Below, piece after piece: positions 44,047-54,021 of a stretch of DNA of 64,000 nucleotides. The stretch spans positions 1-64,000 of the forward strand of contig NZ_AP026369.1 in NCBI RefSeq assembly GCF_040436365.1, read 5' to 3'. Positions within the stretch are counted from its first letter, which is position 1, and every line of letters starts with the position of its first letter. The notes below the pieces were generated by a model. The model ran no database searches. It was not told where the DNA came from and saw nothing but the letters and a program-made list of their open reading frames with translations. The translations under genes were made by a program, and so were the position numbers. The stretch is from Hydrogenimonas sp. SS33. Its GTDB lineage: Bacteria > Campylobacterota > Campylobacteria > Campylobacterales > Hydrogenimonadaceae.

Positions 44047-46803
44047 ATGGACTACAAGTCGACACTCAATCTTCCCAAAACCGATTTCCCGATGCGGGGG
44101 AATCTCCCGACCAACGAACCCAAACGCTACGCGAAATGGTTCGAGGAGGGCGCCTACGAGAGGATGAAGAAGAACCGGGAGGGAGCGGAGCTTTTTACTC
44201 TGCACGACGGGCCTCCCTACGCCAACGGCAAAATCCACATCGGCCACGCGCTGAACAAGATTCTCAAAGATATCATCGTCAAGGACAACTACTTTCAGGG
44301 CAGGGCGGTCCGTTTCACGCCCGGCTGGGACTGCCACGGCCTTCCCATCGAGCAGCAGGTGGAGAAGAAGCTCGGCAAGGCCAAGAAGGAGCAGCTTCCC
44401 AAAACGAAGATCCGCCAACTCTGCCGGGAGCACGCGGCGAAATTCGTCGAAGTGCAGAAAGAGGGGTTCAAGTCGCTGGGCGTCATCGCCGACTGGGAAC
44501 ACCCCTACATCACGATGGACTACCGCTTCGAAGCCAACATCTACCGCACCCTCTGCCAGGTGGCGCAAAAAGGGCTTCTCGTCGAACGCAACAAGCCGGT
44601 CTACTGGAGCTGGGCGGAGCGTACGGCCCTGGCGGAAGCGGAGGTGGAGTACGAAGAGAAGGAGGACTACTCCATCTATGTCGCTTTCGAACTGGGGGAC
44701 AAGGCGAAGGAGCAGCTGGGGCACCCCGGCGCGGCGGCCATCGTCATCTGGACGACGACGCCCTGGACCCTCCCGGCGAATGTCGGCATCAGCCTCAATC
44801 CCCACGAAATGTATGTCCTGACCCGTGACGGCTACATCGTGGCGGAGAAACTCTTCGACGACCTGACAGAAAGCGGCGTCGTCGAGGGGCCGGTGGAGAT
44901 GCGTATCCCCGCCGCGGACCTGGAGGGGATGGTGGCCATCAACCCCCTCAACGGCCGCCCTTCGCGGGTGGTGCTGGGGGAGCATGTCGTCATGGAGAAC
45001 GGCACCGGCGCAGTCCATACGGCGCCCGGCCACGGGGAGGATGATTACCGCGTGGGGTTGGTGAACAACCTGGAGGTGGTGATGCCCGTGGACGAAGAGG
45101 GGCGCTACGACGAGACGGTGGTGCGCCTTCAACTGCTCCCCGAGCCCGAAAAGTTCGTCGGGATGCACATTTTCGACGCCAACGAAGAGATCATCCGGCT
45201 GCTGGGCAAATCGCTGCTCAAAGCCGAGAAGTTCAGCCACAGCTACCCCCACTGCTGGCGCAGCCACACCCCGCTGATCTTCAGAGCCACCAAGCAGTGG
45301 TTCATCAGTGTCGACGGTACGCCGAAGGGAGCGGAGAAGAGCCTGCGGCAGATCGCCCTGGAAGAGATCGAAAAGACCGGTTTCTACCCCGAATGGGGGC
45401 GCAACCGCCTCCGCTCCATGGTGGAGGGGCGGCCCGACTGGTGTATCAGCCGCCAGCGGGACTGGGGCGTTCCCATCGCTTTCTTCCGACACAAGAAGAC
45501 GGGCGAGGTGATTCTGGATGAAAAGGTGCTCAACTTCGTGGCGATGATCTTCGAGATGAAGGGGTGCGACGCCTGGTACGACATGAGTGTCGAAGAGCTG
45601 CTCTATCCCGGCAGCGGGTACAACCCCGAGGAACTCGAAAAGGTGATGGACATTCTCGACGTCTGGTTCGACAGCGGGTCGACGTGGTATGCGGTCCTCA
45701 AGTCCCGCAACTACGACGCCGGGCGTTTCCCCGCCGACTTGTACCTGGAGGGAAGCGACCAGCACCGGGGGTGGTTCCAGAGCTCTTTGCTGCTCAGCAG
45801 TGCCATCGAACACCGCGCCCCCTACGAAGCGATCCTCACCCACGGCTTCACGGTCGACGAGAAGGGCGAGAAGATGTCCAAATCGAAAGGCAATGTCGTC
45901 GCGCCCGACGAGGTGGCCAAGAAGTACGGCAGCGAGATTCTCCGTCTCTGGGTGGCCATGAGCGAATACAAGAGCGACCTGAAGATCAGCGACGCCATTT
46001 TGAAACAGGTGGCGGAAAACTACCGGAAGATCCGCAACACCTTCCGCTTCCTGCTGGCCAACGTCAACGACCTGGAAACGTTGATACCCTCGGATGAACT
46101 GGGAGAGCTGGATCGGTGGATCGTCGCCAAAGCGGGCGACGTTTTTGCCCAGATCCGCAGGGATTTTGACGCCTACGACTTCTCCAAAGGGTTCCACCGC
46201 CTGGGGAATTTCCTGACAAACGAACTGAGCGGCATCTATCTCGATATCACCAAAGACCGCCTCTACTGCGATGAGAAAGAGGCGCCCACCCGCCGAAGCA
46301 GCCAGACGGCCATGGCGATGATCGCTAGGGCCATGCTGCCCCTGGTGGCGCCGGTGCTGACCTACACGGCCGACGAACTTCTGGAGTACGCCCCCGCCGT
46401 CATCCGGCAGGATGCGAAGGATGTTTTCGACCTGGTCGCCGAACCGCTCCCGGCGGTGGAGACGGCGATGGATGAAGCCTACATGACTGCCGCGAGGGAA
46501 GCCTTCTTCGAAATTGTCGACCGGTTGAAAAAAGAGGGGGCGATCAAGCAGACGCTGGAACTTGCCCTGGTGACCGAAAGCGAAAAGCTGGGCGTTTTGA
46601 GCCCCAAAGATGCCGAAGACTGGTTTGTCGTCAGCGAAATTGCCGCCGAGAGCAACCAACAACCTCTGGGAGAGTTCGAAGTGGAAGGTGACACCTTCGT
46701 CATCACCGGGGCTTCCGGCCACAAGTGCCCGAGGTGTTGGCGCTTCACCGCGCCTGAAGAGGATGCGCTGTGCGAACGCTGCGCGAAGGTGCTCAATGTT
46801 TGA
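44047..46803 (+). CDS. ileS: Isoleucyl-tRNA synthetase
   Basis: A 918-residue class I synthetase charging tRNA-Ile. Signatures are PPYANGKIHIGHALNK (HIGH box), TPGWDCHGLPIEQQ, the editing-domain VIWTTTPWTLPANVGI, LEGSDQHRGWFQSSLL and KMSKSKGN. A C-terminal zinc site is formed by CPRCW and CERCAKV. Full length, bacterial (ileS1-like) type. ATG at 44047 gives the canonical start; another ATG 4 bp upstream is out of frame. The end overlaps a tiny membrane ORF. Confidence 0.98.
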   Translation: MDYKSTLNLPKTDFPMRGNLPTNEPKRYAKWFEEGAYERMKKNREGAELFTLHDGPPYANGKIHIGHALNKILKDIIVKDNYFQGRAVRFTPGWDCHGLPIEQQVEKKLGKAKKEQLPKTKIRQLCREHAAKFVEVQKEGFKSLGVIADWEHPYITMDYRFEANIYRTLCQVAQKGLLVERNKPVYWSWAERTALAEAEVEYEEKEDYSIYVAFELGDKAKEQLGHPGAAAIVIWTTTPWTLPANVGISLNPHEMYVLTRDGYIVAEKLFDDLTESGVVEGPVEMRIPAADLEGMVAINPLNGRPSRVVLGEHVVMENGTGAVHTAPGHGEDDYRVGLVNNLEVVMPVDEEGRYDETVVRLQLLPEPEKFVGMHIFDANEEIIRLLGKSLLKAEKFSHSYPHCWRSHTPLIFRATKQWFISVDGTPKGAEKSLRQIALEEIEKTGFYPEWGRNRLRSMVEGRPDWCISRQRDWGVPIAFFRHKKTGEVILDEKVLNFVAMIFEMKGCDAWYDMSVEELLYPGSGYNPEELEKVMDILDVWFDSGSTWYAVLKSRNYDAGRFPADLYLEGSDQHRGWFQSSLLLSSAIEHRAPYEAILTHGFTVDEKGEKMSKSKGNVVAPDEVAKKYGSEILRLWVAMSEYKSDLKISDAILKQVAENYRKIRNTFRFLLANVNDLETLIPSDELGELDRWIVAKAGDVFAQIRRDFDAYDFSKGFHRLGNFLTNELSGIYLDITKDRLYCDEKEAPTRRSSQTAMAMIARAMLPLVAPVLTYTADELLEYAPAVIRQDAKDVFDLVAEPLPAVETAMDEAYMTAAREAFFEIVDRLKKEGAIKQTLELALVTESEKLGVLSPKDAEDWFVVSEIAAESNQQPLGEFEVEGDTFVITGASGHKCPRCWRFTAPEEDALCERCAKVLNV

Positions 46804-46912
46804 ACTCGGTGAACCGATCCGCTGGCAGGTGATCGTTGGGACGATCGCGGCGATTTTCGCGGTGACGGCCCTGGGGATCTTCTGGGTCAAAAGGCGCTGC
46901 GGGAAGTCGTGA
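46796..46912 (+). CDS. Tiny single-pass membrane protein between ileS and gatA
   Basis: A 38-residue ORF, MFELGEPIRWQVIVGTIAAI onward, then FAVTALGIFWVKRRCGKS: one transmembrane helix (about residues 11-30) with a positively charged C-terminal tail. It overlaps the ileS end by 8 bp, which suggests translational coupling. From memory, a small hypothetical membrane protein also lies between ileS and gatA in Campylobacter jejuni (Cj1060c), which supports it being real. The stop codon TGA is formed by the first unit of a heptamer repeat, so its C-terminus may have been trimmed. Function unknown. Confidence 0.65.
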   Translation: MFELGEPIRWQVIVGTIAAIFAVTALGIFWVKRRCGKS

Positions 46913-46942
46913 ACAGTAAACAGTGAACGGTGAATAGTGAAG
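46908..46942. repeat. Heptanucleotide repeat after the ileS-linked ORF
   Basis: Units are CGTGAAC, AGTAAAC, AGTGAAC, GGTGAAT, AGTGAAG. It supplies the TGA of the upstream tiny ORF. Same family as at 36001 and 52274. Confidence 0.85.
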
Positions 46943-46973
46943 AGAGGATGAATACAATGATTTGGGAGTGTGC

Positions 46974-48323
46974 ATGATGACGTTGAAAGAGGCGCTGGGC
47001 CTTTCTGCCGAGGAGCGCAAAGGGCTGAAGGAGGCGCTGAAAGAGAAGATCGAAGCGAAAAAGGAACTCAACGCCTATATCGCCCTCGATGAAGCGGGGG
47101 AGGGGGTGCCGCTGCTCATCAAGGACAATATCCAGGTGAAGGGGTGGAACGTCACCGCCGCCAGCAATATTCTGCAGGGATACGTGGCGCCGTATGACGC
47201 GACGGTTATCGAAAAGGTCAAGGCGGCGGGACTGGCGCCTTTCGGGCGGGCCAACATGGACGAGTTTGCGATGGGGAGCTCCACCGAAACCAGTTTCTAC
47301 GGCAAAACACTCAACCCCCATGACCCCCAGCGGGTTCCCGGCGGCAGTTCAGGCGGATCGGCGGCGGCGGTGGGTGCCGGCGTGGCCATCGCGGCGCTGG
47401 GAAGCGACACGGGCGGCTCCATCCGCCAGCCCGCGGCCTTCTGCGGCATCGTGGGCATGAAGCCGACCTACGGCCGCGTCAGCCGCTGGGGGCTGGGGGC
47501 CTACAGCTCCAGTCTGGATCAGATCGGGCCGATGACGCAGAATGTGGAAGATGCGGCGATCCTCTACGACATCATCAGCGGCCACGACCATCGCGACAGT
47601 ACGAGCGCGGACGTCGACTACACGCCCGTGGCGCCCAACCTGAATCCGGGGCGCAAACTCACGATCGCCGTGGTGGACAACTATGTCAAAGACGCGAGCC
47701 CTGAGGTGCAAAAAGCCTATGACAAGGCGATCGAAGCGTTGAAGTCGGAAGGCCACACCATCGTCCACAAAGAGATGATGGGAGCCAAATACGACATTGC
47801 CGCCTACTACATCATCGCCACCGCCGAAGCGAGCGCGAACCTGAGCCGCTACGACGGTATCCGCTACGGCAACCGCGCCAAAGATGTGAAGGATCTGAAG
47901 GAGCTCTACATCAAAACCCGCAGCGAAGGCTTCGGAGAAGAGGTGAAACGGCGGATTCTTCTGGGTAGCTTCGTCCTCTCCAGCGGCTATTACGACGCCT
48001 ACTACCTCAAAGCCCAGAAGGTGCGCCATCTCATCAAAGACGAGTTCGAGGCGGTCTTCGAAGAGGCGGATCTCATTTTAAGCCCCGTGGCGCCCACGCC
48101 CGCTTTCAAATTCGGTGAAATGGCCGACCCGCTGCAGATGTACCTGAGCGACGTCTACACCGTCGGCGTCAACCTGGCCGGCCTGCCCGCCATCAGCCTG
48201 CCGATAGACAAAACCGACGACGGCCTGCCCGTGGGGCTGCAGCTCATCGGCCGCCATTTCGACGAGCAGACCGTTTTCGACGGGGCTATGAGCCTTGAAA
48301 AAGCGGTCGGGTATTCAAAGTAG
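46974..48323 (+). CDS. gatA: Aspartyl/glutamyl-tRNA amidotransferase subunit A
   Basis: A 449-residue amidase subunit of GatCAB, which converts misacylated Glu-tRNA-Gln and Asp-tRNA-Asn to the cognate forms. The Ser-cis-Ser-Lys triad is visible: [11 protein letters not shown] (Lys), [14 protein letters not shown] and [15 protein letters not shown] (Ser). The C-terminal [10 protein letters not shown] and [10 protein letters not shown] are standard. ATG at 46974 gives MMTLKEAL, matching the start I recall for epsilonproteobacterial GatA; GGAG lies 5 bp before it. guaB follows 15 bp after. Confidence 0.97.
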   Translation: MMTLKEALGLSAEERKGLKEALKEKIEAKKELNAYIALDEAGEGVPLLIKDNIQVKGWNVTAASNILQGYVAPYDATVIEKVKAAGLAPFGRANMDEFAMGSSTETSFYGKTLNPHDPQRVPGGSSGGSAAAVGAGVAIAALGSDTGGSIRQPAAFCGIVGMKPTYGRVSRWGLGAYSSSLDQIGPMTQNVEDAAILYDIISGHDHRDSTSADVDYTPVAPNLNPGRKLTIAVVDNYVKDASPEVQKAYDKAIEALKSEGHTIVHKEMMGAKYDIAAYYIIATAEASANLSRYDGIRYGNRAKDVKDLKELYIKTRSEGFGEEVKRRILLGSFVLSSGYYDAYYLKAQKVRHLIKDEFEAVFEEADLILSPVAPTPAFKFGEMADPLQMYLSDVYTVGVNLAGLPAISLPIDKTDDGLPVGLQLIGRHFDEQTVFDGAMSLEKAVGYSK

Positions 48324-49784
<1,461 letters not shown>

Positions 49785-49876
49785 GGGGTGAGAAGGTGAG
49801 CCGCGCTTTGCGCTGTGAGAAGGTGAGAAAGTATGGAATTTCTCACTTTCTTACCTTCCCACCTTCCCGCCTTCTC
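49785..49876. repeat. Octamer repeats in inverted arrangement between guaB and metY
   Basis: The left half carries GTGAGAAG-type 8-bp units (49788-49800, 49819-49832). The right half carries their complements (TTTCTCAC, TTTCTTAC, CTTCCCAC, CTTCCCGC, CTTCTCAC, about 49839-49878). The halves can fold on each other; a perfect GTGAGAAA/TTTCTCAC stem forms at the centre. It could act as a terminator for guaB, although no T-run follows. Confidence 0.75.
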
Positions 49877-49899
49877 ACAAAAATCCGAAGGATTGAAAC

Positions 49900-51165
49900 A
49901 TGAAACAGCAAACCGAAGCGCTGCATGCGGGCTATGAAAAGGATAGCCAGGGAACGATGGCGGTGCCCATCTATCAGACGACGGCGTATGAGTTTCGCGA
50001 TGTGGAGCATGCGGCCAATCTCTTCGCGCTCAGGGAGTTGGGCAACATCTACACCCGTTTGAACAATCCCACGACCGATGTCTTCGAGAAGCGTTTCGCG
50101 GCGCTGGAGGAGGGGGAAGCGGCCCTGGCCACTTCCAGCGGGATGGCGGCGATCTTTTATGCCATCGCCAATGCCGCCGAGGCGGGGGACAACATCGTCT
50201 GCGCTTCGCAGCTCTACGGCGGCACGCTGACCCAGGCGGCCCATACCCTGAAGCGTTTCGGCATTGAGGCGCGCTTTTTTGATGTCCACACCCCCGACGC
50301 CGTCGAGAAGCTGGTGGACGAAAAAACGAAGGTGATCTTTTTCGAAACCCTCACCAACCCCAGCATCGACGTGGCGGACATCGATGCCATCGTCGCCATT
50401 GCCGACAGGCACGGCATCGTGACCGTGGTGGACAACACCGTCGCCACGCCGATTCTCTGCCAGCCTCTCAAACACGGGGTCGACGTGGTGGTCCACAGTG
50501 CCAGCAAATATACGACGGGGCAGGGGCTGGCCATCGGCGGCATTCTGGTGGAGCGCAAAGGGCTGCGCGACAAACTCAAAGCCAACCCCCGCTATCCCCA
50601 ATTCAACGAACCCGATGAAAGTTACCACGGCCTGGTCTACCTGGATGTGCCGCTGCCTCCCTATACGCTGCGGGCGCGGCTGAGCCTGCTGCGGGACCTG
50701 GGTGCGGTGGTTTCGCCTTTCAACAGCTGGCTCTTCATCCAGGGCATCGAAACGCTGCCCATCCGCATGCCGGTGCACTCCGGAAACGCCCAGAAGGTGG
50801 CGGAGTTTCTGGCGGGCCATCCCAGGGTGGTGAAGGTCAACTACCCGGGGCTTCCCAACGACCCCAACCATGCCATGGCGATGAAATATTTCAAAGACGG
50901 CATGTGCAGCGGTTTGCTCAGTTTCGAGGTGGCCGACTTCGAAACCGCCAGGCAGGTGGTGGACAGGACGACCATCTTCTCCCTGGTGGTCAACATCGGC
51001 GACAGCAAAAGCATCATCACCCATCCGGCGAGCACGACCCATCAGCAGCTCAGCGATGAAGAGATGGAGGCGTGCGGGGTGAAACCGGGACTGATCCGCC
51101 TGAGCATCGGCCTGGAGGATGCCGACGATTTGATCGCCGATTTGAAGCAGGCACTGGAAGGATAA
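49900..51165 (+). CDS. metY: O-acetylhomoserine sulfhydrylase / aminocarboxypropyltransferase
   Basis: A 421-residue PLP enzyme of the Cys/Met metabolism family. It makes homocysteine from O-acetylhomoserine and sulfide. Motifs are ALHAGYEKDSQGTMAVPIYQ, YTRLNNPTTDVFEKR, ALATSSGMAAIFYA and the PLP lysine in VVVHSASKYTTGQGLAIGG, with ITHPASTTHQQLS near the end. The long form (about 420-430 residues) distinguishes it from cystathionine synthases. metX follows 6 bp after, supplying its substrate; MetH uses its product. Confidence 0.95.
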   Translation: MKQQTEALHAGYEKDSQGTMAVPIYQTTAYEFRDVEHAANLFALRELGNIYTRLNNPTTDVFEKRFAALEEGEAALATSSGMAAIFYAIANAAEAGDNIVCASQLYGGTLTQAAHTLKRFGIEARFFDVHTPDAVEKLVDEKTKVIFFETLTNPSIDVADIDAIVAIADRHGIVTVVDNTVATPILCQPLKHGVDVVVHSASKYTTGQGLAIGGILVERKGLRDKLKANPRYPQFNEPDESYHGLVYLDVPLPPYTLRARLSLLRDLGAVVSPFNSWLFIQGIETLPIRMPVHSGNAQKVAEFLAGHPRVVKVNYPGLPNDPNHAMAMKYFKDGMCSGLLSFEVADFETARQVVDRTTIFSLVVNIGDSKSIITHPASTTHQQLSDEEMEACGVKPGLIRLSIGLEDADDLIADLKQALEG

Positions 51166-51171
51166 CGCTCT

Positions 51172-52278
51172 TTGAAGATCGAAACGAAAACCGAGCACTT
51201 CAGCAATCCGCTCTACCTCGAAAGCGGCCGGATTCTGGAACCCTACGACCTGGTCTACGAAACCTACGGAGAGCTCGACGAAGAGAGAAGCAACGCCATT
51301 CTCGTCACCCATGCCCTCAGCGGCAGCCACCATGCCGCGGGACGGTACGAAGGCGACCGGAAGCCTGGCTGGTGGGACGGCCTCATAGGCGACGGCAAGG
51401 CGATCGACACGCGGCGTTTTTTCGTCATCTGCATCAATGTCATCGGCAGCTGTTACGGCTCTACGGGGCCGATGTCGCAGATGTACCCCTCCGAGGAGCG
51501 CTACCGCCTCCGATTCCCCGTCGTCACCGTCAAGGATATGGTCAAGGCGCAGCGGATTTTGCTGGACCGGCTGGGCATCGACCGGCTCCATGCGATCGTC
51601 GGCGGTTCCATGGGCGGGATGCAGGCGCTGCGTTTTGCGGTGGAGTATCCGGGGCTGGCGAAACACACCATCGCCATGGCCGCTACCCACGCCACCCGCC
51701 CCTGGGCCATCGCTTTCAACAAGGTGGTGCAGGAGGCGATCGTCAAGGACCCGCGTTTCAAAAACGGCAACTACGACCCGGAGGATTTCAGGGAAGAGGG
51801 GTTCACGGGCCTGGCCGTGGGGCGCATGGCGGGACACATCAGCTATCTGAGCCCGGAATCGATGGACCGCAAATTCGGCCGGGCCTACGTGGAGACCGAC
51901 GGCCTCTTCGAACTCTTCGGAAAGTTCCAGGTGGAGCGCTACCTGGAGTACAACGGCTACGGTTTCAGCAAATGGTTCGACCCTCTCAGCTACCTCTACA
52001 TCACCAAAGCGATCAACATTTTCGACATCTCCAGGGGGTACGATACCCTGGCGGACGCGCTGAAACGGGTGCGGACCGACCTGCATCTCATCGCCTTCAA
52101 GCGGGACCTTCTTTTCATGCCCCATGAGATGAAGGAGATCGAAACCGTCATGTGCGCCCAGGGGCAGGAGGGGCTCGTAAGCTACTACGAAGTCGACAGC
52201 GACTACGGGCACGACGCTTTTTTGGTGGAGCTGGAGAAGTTTTCCGATTACGTCGCCGACGTTATTGGCAAACGGTGA
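51172..52278 (+). CDS. metX: Homoserine O-acetyltransferase
   Basis: A 368-residue alpha/beta hydrolase that acetylates homoserine from acetyl-CoA. The nucleophile elbow is GGSMGGMQALRFAVEYPG, LSGSHHAAGRYE and INVIGSCYGSTGP are family blocks, and YGHDAFLVE holds the catalytic histidine. Succinyl versus acetyl preference is not certain from sequence. It starts with TTG at 51172. Its TGA stop lies in a GTGAAC-type heptamer repeat. Confidence 0.95.
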   Translation: MKIETKTEHFSNPLYLESGRILEPYDLVYETYGELDEERSNAILVTHALSGSHHAAGRYEGDRKPGWWDGLIGDGKAIDTRRFFVICINVIGSCYGSTGPMSQMYPSEERYRLRFPVVTVKDMVKAQRILLDRLGIDRLHAIVGGSMGGMQALRFAVEYPGLAKHTIAMAATHATRPWAIAFNKVVQEAIVKDPRFKNGNYDPEDFREEGFTGLAVGRMAGHISYLSPESMDRKFGRAYVETDGLFELFGKFQVERYLEYNGYGFSKWFDPLSYLYITKAINIFDISRGYDTLADALKRVRTDLHLIAFKRDLLFMPHEMKEIETVMCAQGQEGLVSYYEVDSDYGHDAFLVELEKFSDYVADVIGKR

Positions 52279-52308
52279 ACAGTTGACAGTGAACAATGAA
52301 CAGTGATT
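52274..52308. repeat. Heptanucleotide repeat spanning the metX stop
   Basis: Units are GGTGAAC, AGTTGAC, AGTGAAC, AATGAAC, AGTGATT. The first unit contains the metX TGA. Confidence 0.85.
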
Positions 52309-52323
52309 GATAAAAGGGAGAAG

Positions 52324-52545
52324 ATGGAAAAGACGCAGGATTTCGAAAGCCGAATCGAAGCGGCGAAGAAGATCATGGAGCAGCTGATGGACCCGGAGAT
52401 TCCTTTACAAAAGAGTGTCAAACTCTACAAGGAGGGGATGGCGCTGCTCAAAGAAGCGGGCAAAATTCTCGAAGAGGCGAAGCTGGAGGTGGAGACGATC
52501 GAAAAGTCCCAGATCGACGAAACAGAGCAAGAGGAGCCGTTTTGA
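52324..52545 (+). CDS. xseB: Exodeoxyribonuclease VII small subunit
   Basis: A 73-residue helical protein. DFESRIEAAKKIMEQLMDPE followed by PLQKSVKLYKEGMALLKEA is the XseB core, which packs around the XseA nuclease subunit (not in this window). I start at the ATG at 52324, 4 bp after AAGGGAG; an in-frame GTG at 52303 lies inside the heptamer repeat and is unlikely. The acidic tail ends ETEQEEPF. It overlaps the next gene at TTGA. Confidence 0.85.
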   Translation: MEKTQDFESRIEAAKKIMEQLMDPEIPLQKSVKLYKEGMALLKEAGKILEEAKLEVETIEKSQIDETEQEEPF

Positions 52546-53354
52546 TCCGTATCGCCGCACTGCAGATGCCGACCCAGGGCATGGACCCGACGCTGCTGGA
52601 ACAGTACTTCAAAACCGCCAAAGCCAAAGAGGCTCGGCTGCTTCTGCTGGGAGAGTATGTGCTCAACCACTTTTTCAAAGAGCTGGAGACGATGCCGATC
52701 AATATGATCAAAGACCAGAGCGACCACCATCTGGCGATGATCAAAGCCTTCAGCAAAGCCTACGATATGGTCGTCGTGGCGCCGCTGGTGCAGGTGAAGC
52801 ACCGCCGTTGCTACAAAACCATCGTCAAAGTGACCCCGAAAAGCACCCACACCTATTATCAGCAGATCCTCATCGACTATGGCCACTGGAACGAAGCGGC
52901 CTTTTTCGCCAACGAAGTCAAACCGCTGGAAGATCCGCTGGTTTTCAACCACGAAGGGGTCCGTTTCGGTGTCATCGGCGGTTTCGAAGTCCACTTCAAC
53001 CCCTTTTTCGACCGCCTCAATGCCAGGGACGTGGATGTGCTGCTCCTTCCCACCGCCGCGACCTTCGACTCCCACAACCGGTGGCGGGAGATCCTCAAAA
53101 CCCGGGCTTTTCTGCACAACATCTACATCCTCCGCGCCAACCGTGTCGGAGAGTACCTGGACAAAGAGGTCAAATGGCGCTTCTACGGCGACTCCATGCT
53201 CATCGATCCGATGGGTGAGGTGCAACAGGTCCTGGAGGACAAAGAGGCGATGATGGTTGTAGAAATCGACCGGAAAGAGGTGCGCCTCGCCAAACGGCTA
53301 TGGGGTTTCGAGAAGCAGTTGAAGATTCGTAGGAAAAGTATTGAAAATCTATGA
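52542..53354 (+). CDS. Nitrilase-superfamily protein lacking two catalytic residues
   Basis: A 270-residue member of the carbon-nitrogen hydrolase fold, recognisable from LLLLGEYVLN (catalytic Glu, E38), the FGVIGGFEVHFNPFFDRL block and LLLPTAATFD, RVGEYL and GDSMLIDPMGEV. The usual triad is Glu-Lys-Cys. Here the Lys position reads YQQIL (Q108) and the nucleophile position of GVxICYD reads GVIGGFE (G147), so both are replaced. It is probably not an amidase in the normal sense and may be a ligand-binding or structural relative. From memory, a homologue next to xseB-like and guaB genes exists in Campylobacter. The TTG start overlaps xseB; an ATG at 52566 is the alternative. Confidence 0.85.
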   Translation: MIRIAALQMPTQGMDPTLLEQYFKTAKAKEARLLLLGEYVLNHFFKELETMPINMIKDQSDHHLAMIKAFSKAYDMVVVAPLVQVKHRRCYKTIVKVTPKSTHTYYQQILIDYGHWNEAAFFANEVKPLEDPLVFNHEGVRFGVIGGFEVHFNPFFDRLNARDVDVLLLPTAATFDSHNRWREILKTRAFLHNIYILRANRVGEYLDKEVKWRFYGDSMLIDPMGEVQQVLEDKEAMMVVEIDRKEVRLAKRLWGFEKQLKIRRKSIENL

Positions 53355-53402
53355 GTGATAGGATAAACCATATCGGTTGACAGCATATATCAGGTAAAAG
53401 TG

Positions 53403-53500
53403 TTACATTTTCATGAAATTTTCGATATTGAAGTTCAGAAGGCCAGAGGGGAGTAAGTCCCTCCAAAGTATGGCTTTCTCTCATATTTCGAACAACATCA
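53403..53500 (+). repeat. Multi-hairpin interspersed element, copy E (diverged)
   Basis: Aligns to copy A along most of its length: GTTACAT start, GAAATTTTCGATATTGAAG, AGGGGAGTAAGTCCCT hairpin, CCAAAGTATGGCTTTCTCTC and the terminal ACATC. It ends 13 bp before the pelC ATG, exactly the spacing seen for copy A and its gene, with AAGAAAGG as ribosome site. Confidence 0.65.
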
Positions 53501-53513
53501 AGAAAGGTCTATA

Positions 53514-54011
53514 ATGCGCAAAAATCTCTTCGCCGTCGTTATGATGATCGGTATCATGTTGTTTTCCGGATGCTCTACAAAGGTCTACACGACCTCCCCG
53601 ATGCCACAGCCCGCTGAAAAAGGTGTGAAGAAAAAAGTCGCACTTTTTTCCCTTCACAATTATACCGATACCCCTGATGCCGGCAAACGAGCGGCAAATA
53701 TCGTTGAAGGGGTGCTCCTCGCGAAAGGGTACGAAGTCGCCAGCCACATTTCGGAAGGGGAGGTTTCTCAGTCCAAGGCGATCGCCGAGGCGGCATCCGA
53801 AGGGGATGATTATGTGCTTCTCGGCGGCGTGAGTGAATGGCGTTACAAAACGGGCATAGACGGAGAACCCGCCGTCAGCCTTCATATGAAACTGATCGAC
53901 CCGAAAACGGGAAAAGTGGTCTGGAGTGCGACCGCATCGGGCAACGATTGGGGGAATGCCTCCATCGGTACGACGGCCCAGCAGATGATCGAAGAGATGG
54001 TCGCCAAGTAA
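53514..54011 (+). CDS. pelC: Pel polysaccharide outer-membrane lipoprotein
   Basis: A 165-residue lipoprotein. The signal peptide ends in LFSGC with lipidated Cys20. The mature alpha/beta TolB-like domain starts KKVALFSLHNYTDTPDAGKRA and continues NIVEGVLLAKGYEV and YVLLGGVSEWRYKTG. It ends TAQQMIEEMVAK. PelC forms a ring on the inner face of the outer membrane that funnels the cationic Pel polymer to PelB. Assignment rests on size, lipobox, fold pattern and position at the head of the pel operon. pelD begins 10 bp after the stop. Confidence 0.87.
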   Translation: MRKNLFAVVMMIGIMLFSGCSTKVYTTSPMPQPAEKGVKKKVALFSLHNYTDTPDAGKRAANIVEGVLLAKGYEVASHISEGEVSQSKAIAEAASEGDDYVLLGGVSEWRYKTGIDGEPAVSLHMKLIDPKTGKVVWSATASGNDWGNASIGTTAQQMIEEMVAK

Positions 54012-54021
54012 AAAACCGTCA

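Noticed and set aside
52303-52323. GTG at 52303 as the start of xseB
   Set aside because: It lies inside the heptamer repeat, while the ATG at 52324 has a strong ribosome site and gives the family N-terminus.
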